Notes under the pieces: model-generated
What the model was told of the DNA's origin: nothing
Database searches by the model: none
Seen by the model: only the letters and a program-made list of their open reading frames with translations
Part shown: in pieces, positions 1-12,800 of the stretch
Position numbering within the stretch: position 1 is the stretch's first letter
Layout: each line of letters begins with the position of its first letter
Program-made: the position numbers and the translations under genes
Assembly (NCBI GenBank): GCA_007922225.1
Contig: ML679970.1
Span: 41,496,212 to 41,560,211 of the forward strand
DNA: 64,000 nucleotides
From: Emydura subglobosa
Taxonomy: Eukaryota > Chordata > Testudines > Chelidae
Reading direction: 5' to 3'

Positions 1-676
1 TTAGCTGGCGGGGAGGCGATGGCTGCTCTGAGAAGCACATGTTGCTTTCCTGCTACCTGGTATAGACAGGGCCAGTGGCGTTCCGTGGGTCTTCAGCGCC
101 CGGGGGCCCATACTTTCATTCGCACTCTCTCCCCTCCCTCCCTTTGGCGGCAGCAGTGCCCCGCGGCCCATTTCCCAGTTCTGCGGGCACGTTTCCCACT
201 CGCCCCCACTTCCTCCCGCTGTGGGGGCGGCTCCTCCTCCGAGGGTCCGGCCCCACCCTCCCCCCTCGGTATGCCACTGGACAGGGCACTGCTGGCTGGG
301 ATTGTCTTTGTCACTAGCAAGGCACTGCTGGGAGGAAGCTCACACTGCCCGAGTCCCAGGTGACACTGGCAGGACAGGGCATGGAGAAGCTCAGATTGCA
401 AGTGGCCCCAATTGCCAGGACACTGGAAGTTTGCTCTGCTCTAGTGAGCAATGGATTGGGTGCTGCCGCGAAGAATACGATCAACCCTCTGAAAAACGGT
501 GGCAGGAGGGAAGCTCTGACAATGGTAAACTAGCCTGCATGCACTTGAGAGGACAAACTCGCGAGGACGGGAGGCCGGCATGTCGGACTGCCAGGGCTGT
601 TCATCTGTTAAAGCCATTGTGTTTGAAAGGAGGAGAAAAATGTGTACTGATGTGAAATATCGCCACTGAAAGCAAA

Positions 677-1029
677 AGCTGGTTGAAATGTTTCTTGTCA
701 AAACATTTTGGGGGAGGAGGGGACAAAAACTGGTTGGGTTTTTTTAGTAAAATCTAAATGTTCATGGAAGCTTTTAGTTTCCATTGAAATTTTTGGGTAC
801 TTTCAACCAAAATATGTTCCCTTTTGTGAGGATTTCCCCCCTTTTTTTCTTCCGCTTCCCACCCCCTTTTCCAGTGGAAAAAAGAGAGAGAAAGGAGGAG
901 GAGAAACAAAAACTGGGAAATGTTCAGTTTTCATTTTGTTGAAAAAACCACATATATCGCGTAAAGCAAAGAATGTTCATTTAGTTGCAAATTCGTTCTG
1001 GGAAATAGATTGTGGTTTTTCAACCAGCT
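677..1029. mobile_element. Palindromic TIR element (MITE-like), A/T rich
   Basis: The left end begins AGCTGGTTGAAATG and the right end finishes TTTTTCAACCAGCT, an inverted repeat about 350 bases apart. The interior is rich in AAA/TTT runs with no coding frame. This fits a short non-autonomous DNA transposon. A second copy of the same type starts at 26373 (AGAGCTGGTCGAAAAA). The superfamily cannot be assigned by eye. Confidence 0.6.
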
Positions 1030-1964
1030 CTACGTGTCAGCCAGGAGCGTGCGTCTCTTTCACCCTGTTCCCTGGGTCAATTGAGGCAGATCTTCCTTCC
1101 ACCCCCTAACATGCCCTTTCCAAGGAGTGCCGGGGATCAAACTGGCAGCCCTGCTTGTAGCAACTCGTAGTGGCCACGTCTGTTCTTTCTTCCAGTCACG
1201 TCTCTTATCTTTCTCCCAGGATGATCTTTGCTACCGCAATCAGTCCGTCTCATACAGGCTCAAAGATACGTACTTCGCTCTGGGAAAAGGCACAAAGGGA
1301 AAGGCACCGAGCTGCTTTTCAAGGAGAATTCACTCCTCTCCAGACAGCTCAGGAACCCGTCTTGTTTCTCTTTCCTTTAGCTTGTATTTAAACATGGCTA
1401 GGGTGGTTTCTGGGAGGGGAGCAGAATCTGATGAAGATGTGCCAGAGATCCTACACACCAATACCTGTTCACGCATGCCTTAAAGATTTGGGGAGGGGGT
1501 GCCCAGCCCTTGAGAACCAGAGCTAGGGAAGACCCTGACCAGTAACGTTCCTGACCTGTCAGCCCCACAGAATGATATACCAGTGCCAGAGGGGGCTCTT
1601 CCTGCTAAGATCCCTGAGACACCAGCCCCCAGGAAACCAACTCAGGGCTAGTCTCTCCCCTACCGAACACACCAGCCCAAGCTGCTCCCTTGCATGACAG
1701 ACCCATGCAATAATTTGCTAGCCCTCCTTTTTCATGCAAGCTGTGGCTGTAGTTGCCAGGGGGATGCCAGTGGGAGGGAAGGGAATCTCTGTGATCACAA
1801 AGGGGAGGGAGGTGACCCCCAGATAATCTCTCAGCTGCAGATGTGGTCCGTGCTAGGAGAAAACTAAGAGGCCTTGCCCTGGAGAGACCTTGGGGCCTTT
1901 CAGGCCACACACCCTCTAGCATGTTCTCTGGCGTTCCCTTCACTCCCCGTCTTGTCCCGGCTGC

Positions 1965-2054
1965 ACCTGGAGCATCCTCCTTGCTGGCCATTGTGGTGAG
2001 ATCTGCATCACCTGGAGCATCCTCCTTGCTGGCCATTGTGGTGAGATCTGCATC
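1965..2054 (+). repeat. Perfect 45-base tandem duplication
   Basis: Two adjacent copies (1965-2009 and 2010-2054) of a 45-base unit beginning ACCTGGAGCATCC and ending GATCTGCATC read as identical. Identity implies a recent duplication or a length-variable site. The period is a multiple of three, but no supported coding frame runs through it. Confidence 0.9.
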
Positions 2055-2304
2055 ACTACATTCCCTGCACGCTCTCCGGAGACCCCTGCACCTCTCTGCA
2101 TGGGGACAGAAAGACATTGGAGCCCAGCCCTGGGCTGCTGCTCCGAGAGGAGAATTTTTGCCTCTTAACCAGGTTAAATCTCCTCCTAAACAACGTCAGG
2201 TCCCTTCGGTCAGTTTCTCTGCCAAGGATACAGCGGTCTGCCTCGAAAAGGGAGAGGGAAGCGGAGTGTGAAAGAGAGCCAGTGTGTTCCAACTCCAGCG
2301 GTGG

Positions 2305-2430
2305 GGAATTTGCCGTCTCTCCACCATAATTAAATATTGTTTGCATTGCTTATTGACAGAGCGCTAAGCTGCACTCTGTTTTAATTTGTTCTTTGATAGC
2401 CGCCTTTTGCTGCTAATTGATTTTCAGGGT
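2305..2430. promoter_or_regulatory. Candidate conserved non-coding island
   Basis: An AT-rich patch with several homeodomain-like TAATT/ATTA cores (for example CATAATTAAATATTG and GCTAATTGATTTTC) sits in GC-richer intron and does not look like any repeat in the window. Enhancer function is inferred from composition only. Confidence 0.25.
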
Positions 2431-2714
2431 GGGTTGGTTTTGTTTTTTTATTATTTTTTGTCTGATTTAATACCTGCTGTGCCACTGAAAGCAAAGAGGC
2501 AAGGTGACATGGAGCCGAGGAGCAAGCCAGGAACTGGCTTGTCCTCACCCACAGCCTGCTCTCCTCATCATCTCCACCTGCACAAGCTGATACGCAAAGC
2601 TCCCAGCTCGTCTCTGGGAAACAGGAGAGGCTGGAGGGATCTGATAGCTGCTCATGTCTCAGCCTTTTCCAGCGCTGGCTGCTGCTGGCATAGATGAAGA
2701 GGAGCTGGCTTGAG

Positions 2715-2835
2715 AGAGCTCCCAGTTACTCCTAGCAGGGGGCACTGTGGGGAATGGTGCAGCAGCGCCACCATGGGGGGAGCGCCCAGCTGTCCCAGCC
2801 CTGACTTCTTCCAGTAGGAGGCGCTGCAGGAATGG
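2715..2835 (+). repeat. Minisatellite, two ~78-base units with CTCF-like cores
   Basis: Two related units carry CCTAGCAGGGGGCACTG (2731-2747) and CCAGTAGGAGGCGCTG (2811-2826). The same unit recurs at 18262-18370, in four tandem copies at 49325-49625, and inverted near 46950-47010. The core resembles the known CTCF consensus CCASNAGRKGGCRS. The repeat relationship is seen directly; factor binding is an inference. Confidence 0.65.
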
Positions 2836-3784
2836 GACAAGAGCTGAGTCCCTGTGGGAAATGATACTGCTTCACTGTGTACAGGAAGCTCATTTCTGGC
2901 ATTCCTCAGATGCCAGTGATCATGGTACCGTAAAGTGTCACGATGTTACTCGTGTCTTTCATCTCCCAGGAGCCCGAGGCTCTGTGTGTGCAGCCTGACT
3001 TAAATCCAGCCACTCCTGGGCTGAGAGGTGGTAGATAGGGAAACAGACCTCACAGAGCACAACGGCTGGGGGGAGCCGAAGGGGAAATAACATCCAAGAC
3101 TGGCGGGCAAACTCCCTTCTCTTATGAAAAGTGCGGTGGGAGTAATGTCCTCACAGAGCAGAGGGAAGCCGTGGGTCCGATTTTTTTCAGCAGAGCTGAG
3201 TAGCTACGACCCTGGCCATTGTGTGTGCCCCACACCTGGAAAATCAGCCTCTGTGGTCACTAGGGTCTGACCCAAAAAAGAGACACGCTCTTGGCATGAA
3301 TCTCCTGGAGCCTAACATCCCGCTCGGAGCTGAACCTGGGCTTCCATGGCTTCAATTAGCCTTTTCTACTGAGCGCACAGGGTTTCTTTCTAAGCCCCCG
3401 GCCTCCAGTGCCCTCTCCAGGGCTCTTTGGGTCTGTGCCTGCTGATGTGATTAGAAGGAGGGCAGTGAGGGGTTAAATTTAATCACTCAGACTGGCTGGT
3501 AGCCACACCATGCGCCAGTCTTGACAGGTGGTAGGGCTAGCGAGCCAGCCCAGGGTTACAGTTGCGCCATTCCATGCCAACCCCCCATTCTGGCGGGCAC
3601 TGGTGCCTTCCTCTGCCCCGCACAGATAGGACTAACTGGCATGGCACTGTGCTGACACGTGGCATGGGTCTGGCCACTGGGCAGCTGTGGGATCTCCCTG
3701 CACATGGGCTGCCCTTGGCTAAGCGATACCCCCGCTCGCTCTGCCTCTCTCGTGTTGACAAACGGTGTTCTCTTCCCTCCCCAG

Positions 3785-3923
3785 GACGATCCAGAGGGAG
3801 AAGAGATTGAAAGGGAGAAGACCAACTCTTTGAAGCTGGAGTTCACTGAAGATGTGAACTTCAAAACCAAGGTTAACTACTCGTATGCCGCCGTGCAGAT
3901 CCCTACGGATATCTACAAAGGCT
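3785..3923 (+). CDS. CACNA2D2: CACNA2D2 exon A: segment before VWA_N
   Basis: Coding exon of the calcium channel alpha-2/delta-2 subunit, an extracellular membrane-anchored protein that raises surface delivery and modulates gating of CaV1/CaV2 channels. The acceptor is CAG at 3782-3784 and the donor is GTGAGT at 3924. The exon gives 46 complete codons plus one base (phase 0 in, phase 1 out). It starts [12 protein letters not shown], matching the remembered human DDPESEDVER region, and ends [18 protein letters not shown], nearly invariant in alpha-2/delta-2. NYS at segment residues 31-33 is an N-glycosylation sequon. The acidic/charged first half is the least conserved part, as in other vertebrates. 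Alpha-2/delta-1 differs here, which supports the paralogue call. The upstream exon is not in the window. Confidence 0.95.
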
Positions 3924-6900
3924 GTGAGTGCCACTCTCGCCTCGATTTCTAGGGACAGTTACAATCACCTAGGCTGACCTGCATAAAACCGGTCAGAGAG
4001 CTCCCCCCTGTAATTCCATATCAAGCCAATAACTCCTGATTTATCCAGAGCATATCTTTCAGAGAGAGCCGCCCAACCTGCATGTACAGATCTCGAGGGA
4101 GGGAAGGAAGGAAGGGAGATGCTGCTGCAATACCCACGCTCATGTGTTCGCTTTCTGTCTCTGTTATTGTCTTTGTGCAACTCATGGTTTAAGAAAAATA
4201 ATGCAGAGCCTGTAACTACAGGAGTTTGGGGGTGTGACGGGCTGACGTAAATGCAGCTGGGTTACTCCCTGGCACAAACGTCCCGTCAGTGCAGTTTGAT
4301 GGCATGGCCCACGGAAGACACCTTGCACCTGCAAAGCCGCCGGTGGGAGAGAACTCCCTCCCTCCTTCCCCCCCCCCCGGTTCAAGGGAGCCAGAATTAC
4401 AGTAGAAAAGGATCTGAACCCAAGGACTCCCCAATGTAGGGGAGGTCCCATCTGCCTCTTGCCATCACGGGCCCAGGCATAGCTTTCGACGATTAGTGGC
4501 ACTGCACCAAAACCACCCAGTCGCTTTGTCCTGGGGTTCTGTCACCCCCACCACTCTGTGATGGGAGAATTGGCCCTTGGTGTCTTCAGCCTCCCTCCTT
4601 AAAGCCGCCCTCCCGCTTGGAGTGCTTCCCCCGCGCTGACGCTGGCCAGGCAGTTCCCTTCCATGCAGAATGGTTGGTAAATAGCTGCCGAGTCGCCACT
4701 CGCAATTGTGCAGGCAGTTTCTGCTGGACCATACTGAGAATGCCTGGTGACTCGGACGAGGCAGTGGGGCTGTGTGTGCCCATGCCAGCCTTCCCTGCCA
4801 CAGTGTCACTGCCGCTGCTCTGAAGCTGCTCTCCCCTGGTCTCCCTCTCGCCGGCAAACGACAGCCCTGGCCAGTGTCGGGTTTGTGAGCTGGGCGCCAA
4901 AGAACAACTCGATCTAGTAAGAGGGGGACCAAGCGCCAGCGATTGATGTGCCTGTGTCTCACGGAGCTTGCTGCAACTGAGAGACACTGGCTCACTTCCT
5001 GAGGGGGCTGGGGAATAGGATAGGGTGGTGGCCAAGGGTGGGATGGGGCGGCCCAGCAGCCCCCCGTCTCTCCTGTCTCAGTGTCGCTGGATGCTGAATT
5101 GCAAAGAGAAGGAGGTGGCGAAAGGAGCCATGATTCATTCTCTGCCATGGGACCGACCAGCCTGGCTTCACACACTGGGAAAGGGAACATGTCGCCCCAT
5201 TGCCCCCTGCCACTTGGTCCTCCAGGGCTCTCCATCCGCCTTAGTGGGTGCTACTGTGCCGTCGGATGCTTGGTGGGTGGGAGGGACCAACTTCCTCCGC
5301 ACCATTAGATACTGGCCACTGCGAGAAGCCATGCAGTGGAGGAGATGGACCAGTGGTGGAGGCTGGCCTGGCGCCTTGTCATGAGTGGTTAGAAGTGGGG
5401 AGATCTCACACGTGCTGTGCCTGGGCTTCGCCCTGGTGAAGCCTGATGAGGGTGGGAAAAGCGCTGGGGGCAGCGCGGGTGTGTGTGCAGAAATCCCAGT
5501 CACACTAAGACACCCAGCGCCATCACTGCCTGGCTCTCACCAGTGAGACGAAGTCCTCGCCCTCTGACCTTCCTGTTGAAGCTGTCTAACAACTGCCAGC
5601 GAGCTCACCGTCCGGGGCTGGTGGGGAATGAGCCCTGGGTGTTTTCCAAACCTCTCAGCATGGCTGCCTGTCCAGAGCTCAGTTAGCGCTCGGTCCCTGC
5701 GTGGCTTGTGGTTGCACAGAAACCCTCCTTCTTTCTCATCAGCTTCCCAAGCCAGCGCCACTAATAGAGAGTTTAGCTGTATGTCACCTCCCAGGCATCG
5801 TCTCTCTGCCCTCAGGAGGGGCAGGTGGGAGGGGAGGAGAGCCCTGTTTTTAAGGCCAGTGCCCTGTCCCATAACTAATCCCTTGGTGGTGGAGGTAGCA
5901 CCTTCCCCGTCCTTAGCCTCATGGGCCAGAGCCCCTCGTGGTATTTACCAGAAGGGTCCCTTGCTCCTCAGTAACTCCCAGAGGATGATCCACTCCCACC
6001 CCTTCCCCCTGACCCAGGCTTTGCCTATTGGCACCAAGGCTGAGGCTGGGGTTGCCAAGGTGCTGCGAATCAGGATGCCTTCCCAGCTCATTAAAGGCAG
6101 ATCTAGAGATAGGGTGGACATCCCCCCTTCAAATCATAAGCCAACCATTAAGTGATGGGAGTTGGGAAGACCCCTCCCCTGCGGGCAGGACATCCAGTTA
6201 TCCAGTGTGGGTCTCTTGTGCTTTCCTCCGAAGCATCTGATCAAGTCACCAGATTTAGCAGGTTCGTTAGTCTGAACAGGTACCGTGGTCCCCCGTGACA
6301 GAGACAGACAGAGACCAAGTCAGCGGGAGCTAATGGGGCTGAATTCAGTGATTCAGAGAGAAGGTGAGGACATGCTGCAGAGGAAGTTGTGGTGTCCCCA
6401 TCACCTGAGATGTTTGAGGCCAGATTTGACACCCGTTGGGGTGTGCGATGGGGGGGGGAGATTGGTATCTTCATCCAGGAGACAGATTGGCGTTCTGCAC
6501 AGCGGCTAAGCAGATTCAGAGGAACAGCATGGTTTGCGAACGGGTGCCAGTCCCTGACATGATCCAGAACAGCACTGCTCTGAACCAGCTAGAGTGAGGG
6601 ACGATCCTTGCAGGACAGCCGGTCACAGTCAGCAAATACGAGCAGCGCCCAGGGGTGGTTAGATTCACCAGTGGCCCAGGAGACATTGACACCATGCCCA
6701 TACACCCGGGGTTGAGTCAGAGAACTGTCAAATAGCAAAGGTATGAGTATGAATTCCCATAGACTGTCCCACTGCAGGTCTTGGGGCTGGAGGGCCTGGG
6801 AGGAGAGTCTCCTGCATTGTGAGTGAGAAGAAGAGAGGGGTCGATCCTCCCTAGCTGCCCGGATTGGCTTGGAGAAAATGAAATCCATGCTGCATTGGTG

Positions 6901-7489
6901 CAGGGGGGACTGTGTTGCTGACGTCCCTTCCCACCCAGAGGAAGAGGTCCTCCAACTCTGTGTTGTCTCTCTCCTTTGGTCGGTCTCTCCAGAAATGAGC
7001 AAAACTCGTCAACCATCACGTTGGTTTTGGGCCTTGAACAATAACGAGGACAAAACTGGAGCCTGCCGAGTTCTAAAGCCACCTGTTATACAGAATTCCT
7101 GCCCCACCACCAGGGAACCTCTACACTGGCAATGCTAATCACCTGGGCCCAGCCGCAGTACTGCGCCGAAGGCTCTGGGGTTCTCCTGCTCCCTATTGCT
7201 GATCTTAGCACCGTCTACTTTCTGCTTCACTGTTATGGGTGAACTTCATGCCTGCGAACGTGAAGGGACCTAATGGCGTTGGCTGGAGCTACACACAGTG
7301 CAGGGAGATGAATCAGCACCTATCTACAGATGTGTGCACCCACCAGTGAGCTGCTAAGGGTTCCCCTCCCGCGTGTCCCAGGGAGCGTGCACATCCTCTG
7401 AGCCTGCGTGAGAGAGCCGGCCAGAATCCCTGCTTTGGACACACCAGGAGACTTGTCTAGTAACTGGGTCACAGCAGAAGTTGATGAAT

Positions 7490-7620
7490 TAGGTAGAGCT
7501 CTGACTTTAGCACAAGGGCTAGCAGCTGATGCTTTTAGATGTGATAGTCGTGGGTTCAAGCCCCACCGTTGGCCCCGGGCAAGGCCATTGTTTACACGTA
7601 CGCTAGGGAAACTCACACTC
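7490..7620 (+). mobile_element. Possible tRNA-derived SINE head
   Basis: Contains GTAGAGCTCTGACTTTAGC followed about 50 bases later by GTGGGTTCAAGCCCCAC, a near-perfect pol III B box in a palindromic T-arm context. I cannot fold a complete tRNA cloverleaf around it, so a SINE relic is more likely than a working tRNA gene. Confidence 0.35.
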
Positions 7621-7829
7621 TTCCTCCCAGCCTGTGAGCACTGAAGCAGCGAGCCCAGAAGCAGCTTCCTAGATCACACACAAACTCCCCTCCGCTCCTG
7701 TTTGTCGAGTGCTCCCGAAGAGCCGTCTCGCCCGTGATTGAAGCCTCGCTCACGTCACCTTATTTAACCGCACTTTCCATCATGTGCTGAGATACAGGCT
7801 CGTTAGCGGCACGTACGTACGCAGAGGCA

Positions 7830-7990
7830 CATCAGCGGAACAATTTCACCACATGGGCAGCGGCGGATTAGAAATTGCAATTAGTTTTATTACCCAACTA
7901 GCACGGGCCGAGCAGCTAATGAAGCAAATCATGAGATCGGGGGTGGGGGGGAAGCATGGGGAGGGTGAGTAGGATGAAATATTCATGATT
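7830..7990. promoter_or_regulatory. Candidate conserved non-coding island
   Basis: Dense ATTAG/TAATT/TTATT motifs (for example GAAATTGCAATTAGTTTTAT near 7871 and AGCTAATGAAGCAAATCATG near 7913) occur in a locally GC-rich intron. It has no repeat hallmarks. The composition resembles vertebrate developmental or neuronal enhancers; function is inferred. Confidence 0.3.
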
Positions 7991-9855
7991 TCCAACCCCT
8001 TGCTCTTCAGATGGCACAATCGCTGATGCCCTGCCAAAGCCACATAAATCACTATGCTCGGCAGTGGAAAAAAATCAGCCTGGAGATTAACTCACTCCAG
8101 GGAGTTGTGGCCTATTTGGAGAAATAATGGCCAGGAGGGACGGCGGAGGCAGGCGGGGAGGGGGGGCAGGGGCAGAATTGAGTATCTCTATGGGGAAAAG
8201 TGTTGCTTCTTTGGAAATAGCCATTTCAAAAATGAACCGAAGCCAAGTTCTGACCCATGGAAATAGCTGCCAGGTGTGATGGAGTCAGGGTGGAGTCCCG
8301 GCATGCAGCATAGAGGGAGGGAAGGGGCTCCGGCGTCCCGTCTCTGAACCATGGAGCATTAATGCAGGAGCACTGAAGCGGGGGGTCTCCTGGGTAGAAA
8401 GCTGAGAGGCCTCTGAAGCTGTTAGAGGACGGAGGGATCCAAGGTGGCTGCAGATGAAAAGGGGACAGAGGGAAATTCACAAGACGCTGGTAATTGACCG
8501 GAGGGCTTCTGCAGAGGGCATTGCCTGCATTCAGCATGGCCTCCTCTGCGAAAGAGCAGCAGGACAGATGGACAGCGTGTAAATAAACCAGCTATGCCAT
8601 GCTGGCTCCGTGCCACCTCTGGCTCTGCCATTGCAACCTGAGCACCTGCAGGGCCCTGGGTTTGGCTACTGCTTTGTCAGGGCCAAGGGCAGCTGTTGGG
8701 CTTTTGATTCTTAAGCATCTGAGCCACATCTCCATTGGTCCTTGCTTGGGAGCTGGGACGTGCCCAATACTTTGTGCTTTGCGGGGGAGTTTTTACTTCC
8801 AAATTCTCCTGAGCCAGCCAGTGCGGGCAGCAGGATGCTGGGCTCAGAGCTGCTCTGCGAGCCAGCCTGGATCAGAGCGGCTTGAAACAACCATCCATCC
8901 CCCACAGCCGCTGGCTAGAGACAGGCTTTGTCTGGGGAAGAGGTGGTTGCTCTGTTTCCTATGGCACGGCCATGTAGGGCTAACTGAGTTCTCCTCCAGT
9001 GTAGGTCTGAAAGCAAACACTGGGCCCTTCTCCTTGGGAATGGTTAGCATCCACCCTGCCTTTGGTGGCATCCTCCGAATTTTGATGACGAGCTCCCATG
9101 TCATGCCAGGAGCTGTAAAGGGCCCCAAAACATCCGGCATGAGGCCATCGCGTTGCAACACAAAGGTCCTGAGATACAAGCTTCTGCACTGACCCCACCA
9201 CCACCTGGGAAACAACACGCAGACACTCTGGGGGGTGTCTTGGACTCACAGCCATGGCGGAGACCATCTGAGCTGCACATGCTACCAGAGCCTGAAACGT
9301 GCTTGGAACCTGGCGTAGCTGCCTCAGGGAGTGAAGCTGAAAATGCACGGAGAGCACGGCCGATTGAGGCCGTGTGGGTTGGGCAGTGCAGTGCCGAAGG
9401 CAAGACTGGTTCACAGAGCAGAGAGCAGAACTCAGCAGAGCCCGGCTGAAGGATGATGTGTGGGATGATCTAGATGTGTGGAACGGGTGTAAGCGCCGGC
9501 GAGGGCACGGCGAGGGTGCCCCGGGGTAGAGGAGAATTTAGTTCGACTTTCAGGAGCTCTTTCTGCTGGAAAGGGGGCCATGGTTGTGGAAACATCTCCC
9601 CAAGGGAAGGGGCTGTGGAAACAGCCTTTTAAACATGGACTGAACAACACACGCTCAACCGGGGGGGGGCGGAAGGGGGACACAGACTCCTGTGCTGGCA
9701 GCTGCAGGGAAGGATCGAGACGGGACCTGGCAGGGCACCTCTGCTTTGCACGAGCTAGGCGGGCTGGGCTCAGGAGCCATCCACACACCCGGGCGCTCGG
9801 GTGCACGGGAGAAGCGACCTGCGTGTTCTTGGAAGAGAGGAAAAGCGAGTCTTAG

Positions 9856-9873
9856 CGCGCCCTCTGCTGGCTG
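9856..9873 (-). promoter_or_regulatory. CTCF-like site
   Basis: The + strand reads GCGCCCTCTGCTGG, the reverse complement of CCAGCAGAGGGCGC, a full match to the core of the known CTCF consensus. It is a single isolated site, not part of the minisatellite family. Binding is not shown by sequence alone. Confidence 0.45.
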
Positions 9874-12800
9874 TCTGGGGCAATGGCCACACTTGTGACT
9901 GGAGAGGGCCGTGCAGACCCTTCTGTGTGTGACCAGAGTGACCCCCCAGGGCCCCACTTGGGGAGCCCCTCCCCCTGATCTGCTGCGGGCTGGTGCACAT
10001 CTTGATCGTGTCTTAAAAAAAAAACAACCAACCCAGCTACAGCCACGTTCCCAGTGCCCTAAACATCCGCCTGCACAGTAACTCCCCGTGGGTGCTCACA
10101 TGCCCCTCCTCCGCAGAGAACAGTCAGCGGGGTAAAGCGATTACGAACCTGAGCTGCTCATGCCCTGAGCTCCTGCGTGTGCCAGGTTGGCTCAGGATCG
10201 GCGTCCCATTAGTGTTGGTGTTATTCGTGACGAGCGTTGATATGGCCCGGCTGATTTACATAGCACTTGGCTAAGACCCCAAGCCCACGGTGCCTGTCGC
10301 AGAAAGCTTGGGGTGTGCATCAGGCGGACAACAGCCCAAGGAAGGCGAGAGCAGGGGTAGATCCTCGGCGGGGGGGATCAGGCTGAGGGAGGGCAGAAGC
10401 AGGGAGCCCAAGGGTGAAGAGGAAGGTGGAAGAAGTTTGCTCAGCAGAGGGGGATGCAGGAAGAGGGGGTGTTATTGCGGAAGGAAGAGACAGGGACTGG
10501 GGGTTGATCCAGCCAGAGCACCAGGGGTGGGAGGGGGTTTCTGCCCCTGAAGGTTGGACAGAGCGAAGGGTAAGTCCTGGAGGAGGAGGTTACTGAGGCC
10601 AGGCCAGATAACGGTGCTGTGCTCAGGAGCTGGGCGTGGGGCTGGAGAGGAAGGACGGGGTTTGCGGAAGAAAGATGAGCTGTTTGGTTTAAGGCAGTAG
10701 TGAGTTTTAAGTGTGCCTGGCATGTCCTTTGTGCAAGGGGACACCCGAGGCAGACCTGTCTTGGGAAAGCTGCCCTTGGACTCTCCATTACTTTCTGTTT
10801 GCTTAGAAATCAGGTTGTGTGTAAATATTATTATGTACGGCATGAGAAATAACTGCCTGGGACCAGAGGTGGTTCCCAGCCTGCAGTAAATGGCCCCAGC
10901 CTGGGGGAAGTTCAGCTCCAGAACTCACTCTGGGCTTTGCAGACAGTGCCCAGGCCTCTGAGGTGCATGACAACAAAGCTTCAAAACTTCCCAGTGCCAT
11001 GTCCCTGCTGCTCCTGGGAGGACTGAGAGGGGAGCAGCAGACAGACTCTTCTGCATAGATCCACAGCACGGGGAGGGCGTCACTGCGACGTCTCTTCCGT
11101 GAAGCTCTAGCTGCCAGACTGATTTTGCGATGGACACCGTAGACCCGTGAGGAATATTGGAAGGCACGAATGAGTTCCAAAATGGTGACACACAAATACA
11201 TTACCCTGAGTCAACATGCACAGATTCCACCGGGACGGTAAATTGAGCTTTGGATAGACTAGACGAAAGAGCAACAAGAAGCAAGTTTACTTTCAATGTG
11301 GAGAAAGATTTCCTGAGCACTCCTTATCTGCCCAGTCATGCTGTTCACAAACTCAGAACAGTCGCTCCAGCAACCGAAGAGTTAAAAGCGTGGGGCAGGG
11401 TCAAAATAAGCCTTCAGGGCTGAACCTGCAGACTCCTGGCCAGTGCCTCCATCGGGACATTGAGAGGGAAGGAGCAGTAGCTGCACCAGGAAACTGCGTC
11501 ATTAGAAATGATCAGTGCCGGCCCATTAGTTGTAAATTTCATTTTTCTTTTTTTCCAAATCCTATTTATGAGCCCCGTTGCCTGGAGTTTTTCCATCATG
11601 GACAGTCAGTTCCCAGGAAAGGGATCAGAGGAAAGAGCCAGGAGAAGATTCTTCCAACTGTTTATTTTATGTAAATTCAGAAAAAGAAAAGCCTGGGCTG
11701 CATGTCCCAGGAAAGCAACTGGACAGTAAATCACCAGAGGAGCGTGGCTCTCCCCACTGGGCTACCCAGCTACACTGAGGTGGGCAGCCAGATGCAGTCA
11801 CTGCCCCAGGCAATCGTGTTTAGGGCTCCCAAATGTAACCGTTGGCTGATTCTGTAGCTGGAGTCACACAGATACTCGACACCTACCTCCATTTCCAGAT
11901 CTTGGAAATGATAATATGATAAATATTATGATAAATAAAGATCTTGGAAAACCTGGGCCTAAGTGACTTAGGAGCCTTGCTTCCACTGGAAATCTATGAA
12001 GCTCAGGCTCCTACCAGCCTGATTTTCAGCAGTCCTGTCTTTTTGGAGGACCTGGGAGCTGCAGATGCTCAGTGCTTTTGAAAAGCAGCCCAGCAGCAAC
12101 TCCAGCATTTTTGAAAGACTCCCCCCGCCTGTGCAAACCCTGCCGCGTTTCTCACTGTGTTGATCTAGATGGGCACAGCTCTGGGTCCATGTGTGCTGGG
12201 ACCCTCAGGGCCCTGCTGCATGGGGAGCCATGGTGCAGGGAGAGGGGCGGGCTGGAGCCAAGCGGAGAGCTCCTCCGGGTGTCCTGCCTCTTCCAGCAGA
12301 ATCCAGAGGTCCTGTCGTAGGATGAGTGCACGAGGAGTGCTGGCTGGGTCTGATTGCCTGTCAGAGGACACCAGGGGAGGGGGTTAGGATCTGAAGACCA
12401 AACACAGTGGAACACACAGGCAGATTTTGCTTATGACATACCGTCTGACGGCTTCCTTCCCGACTCCACTCCATGCCCACTTGCCACATTGTCCAGGCTT
12501 TACCCCCAGAGCGGCTGTGGCTCGGTCCCTTCTTGGAGAGCCAGGAGAGCCATGCTCCCCCCTCTAGGATAACGCCGCCACTCTCTCCCCACCCAGAGCC
12601 GGTGCAGCGAGAAATGGCTTTTCCGTCTTGGGACCCAGGGCTGCTCCATGGAGAGTCCTTGCCTCTCATTTCCCCTCTGTAAAAAGGGGGTATTGTTAGT
12701 TACCTCCCAGAGACTGACCCAGTGAAAGGGGCCTGTGATCCTGGGTGCCAGCTGACCGTGTCAGCGGAGGGGGACCTTGTCTGTATCTAGCCAGCCCCGT

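Larger units (their letters stand above)
1..3784 (+). other. CACNA2D2: CACNA2D2 intron, 3' part (upstream of exon A)
   Basis: No coding exon is visible here. The stretch ends in a normal acceptor (pyrimidine-rich tract, then CAG at 3782-3784). It holds a palindromic A/T-rich TIR-type repeat (677-1029), a perfect 45-base direct duplication (1965-2054), an AT-rich candidate regulatory island (2305-2430) and two copies of a minisatellite unit with a CTCF-like core (2715-2835). Open frames of 60-170 codons on both strands overlap each other, show no protein family I recognise and have no splice context, so I treat them as chance. The rest is unremarkable single-copy-looking sequence. Confidence 0.75.

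Noticed and set aside
4465..5235. A 256-codon minus-strand open frame
   Set aside because: No recognisable protein features, no plausible promoter or splice context, and a competing overlapping 149-codon frame on the same strand.
7545..7575. A functional tRNA gene
   Set aside because: A B-box/T-arm is clear, but no acceptor stem or anticodon arm could be paired; a SINE relic is the simpler reading.
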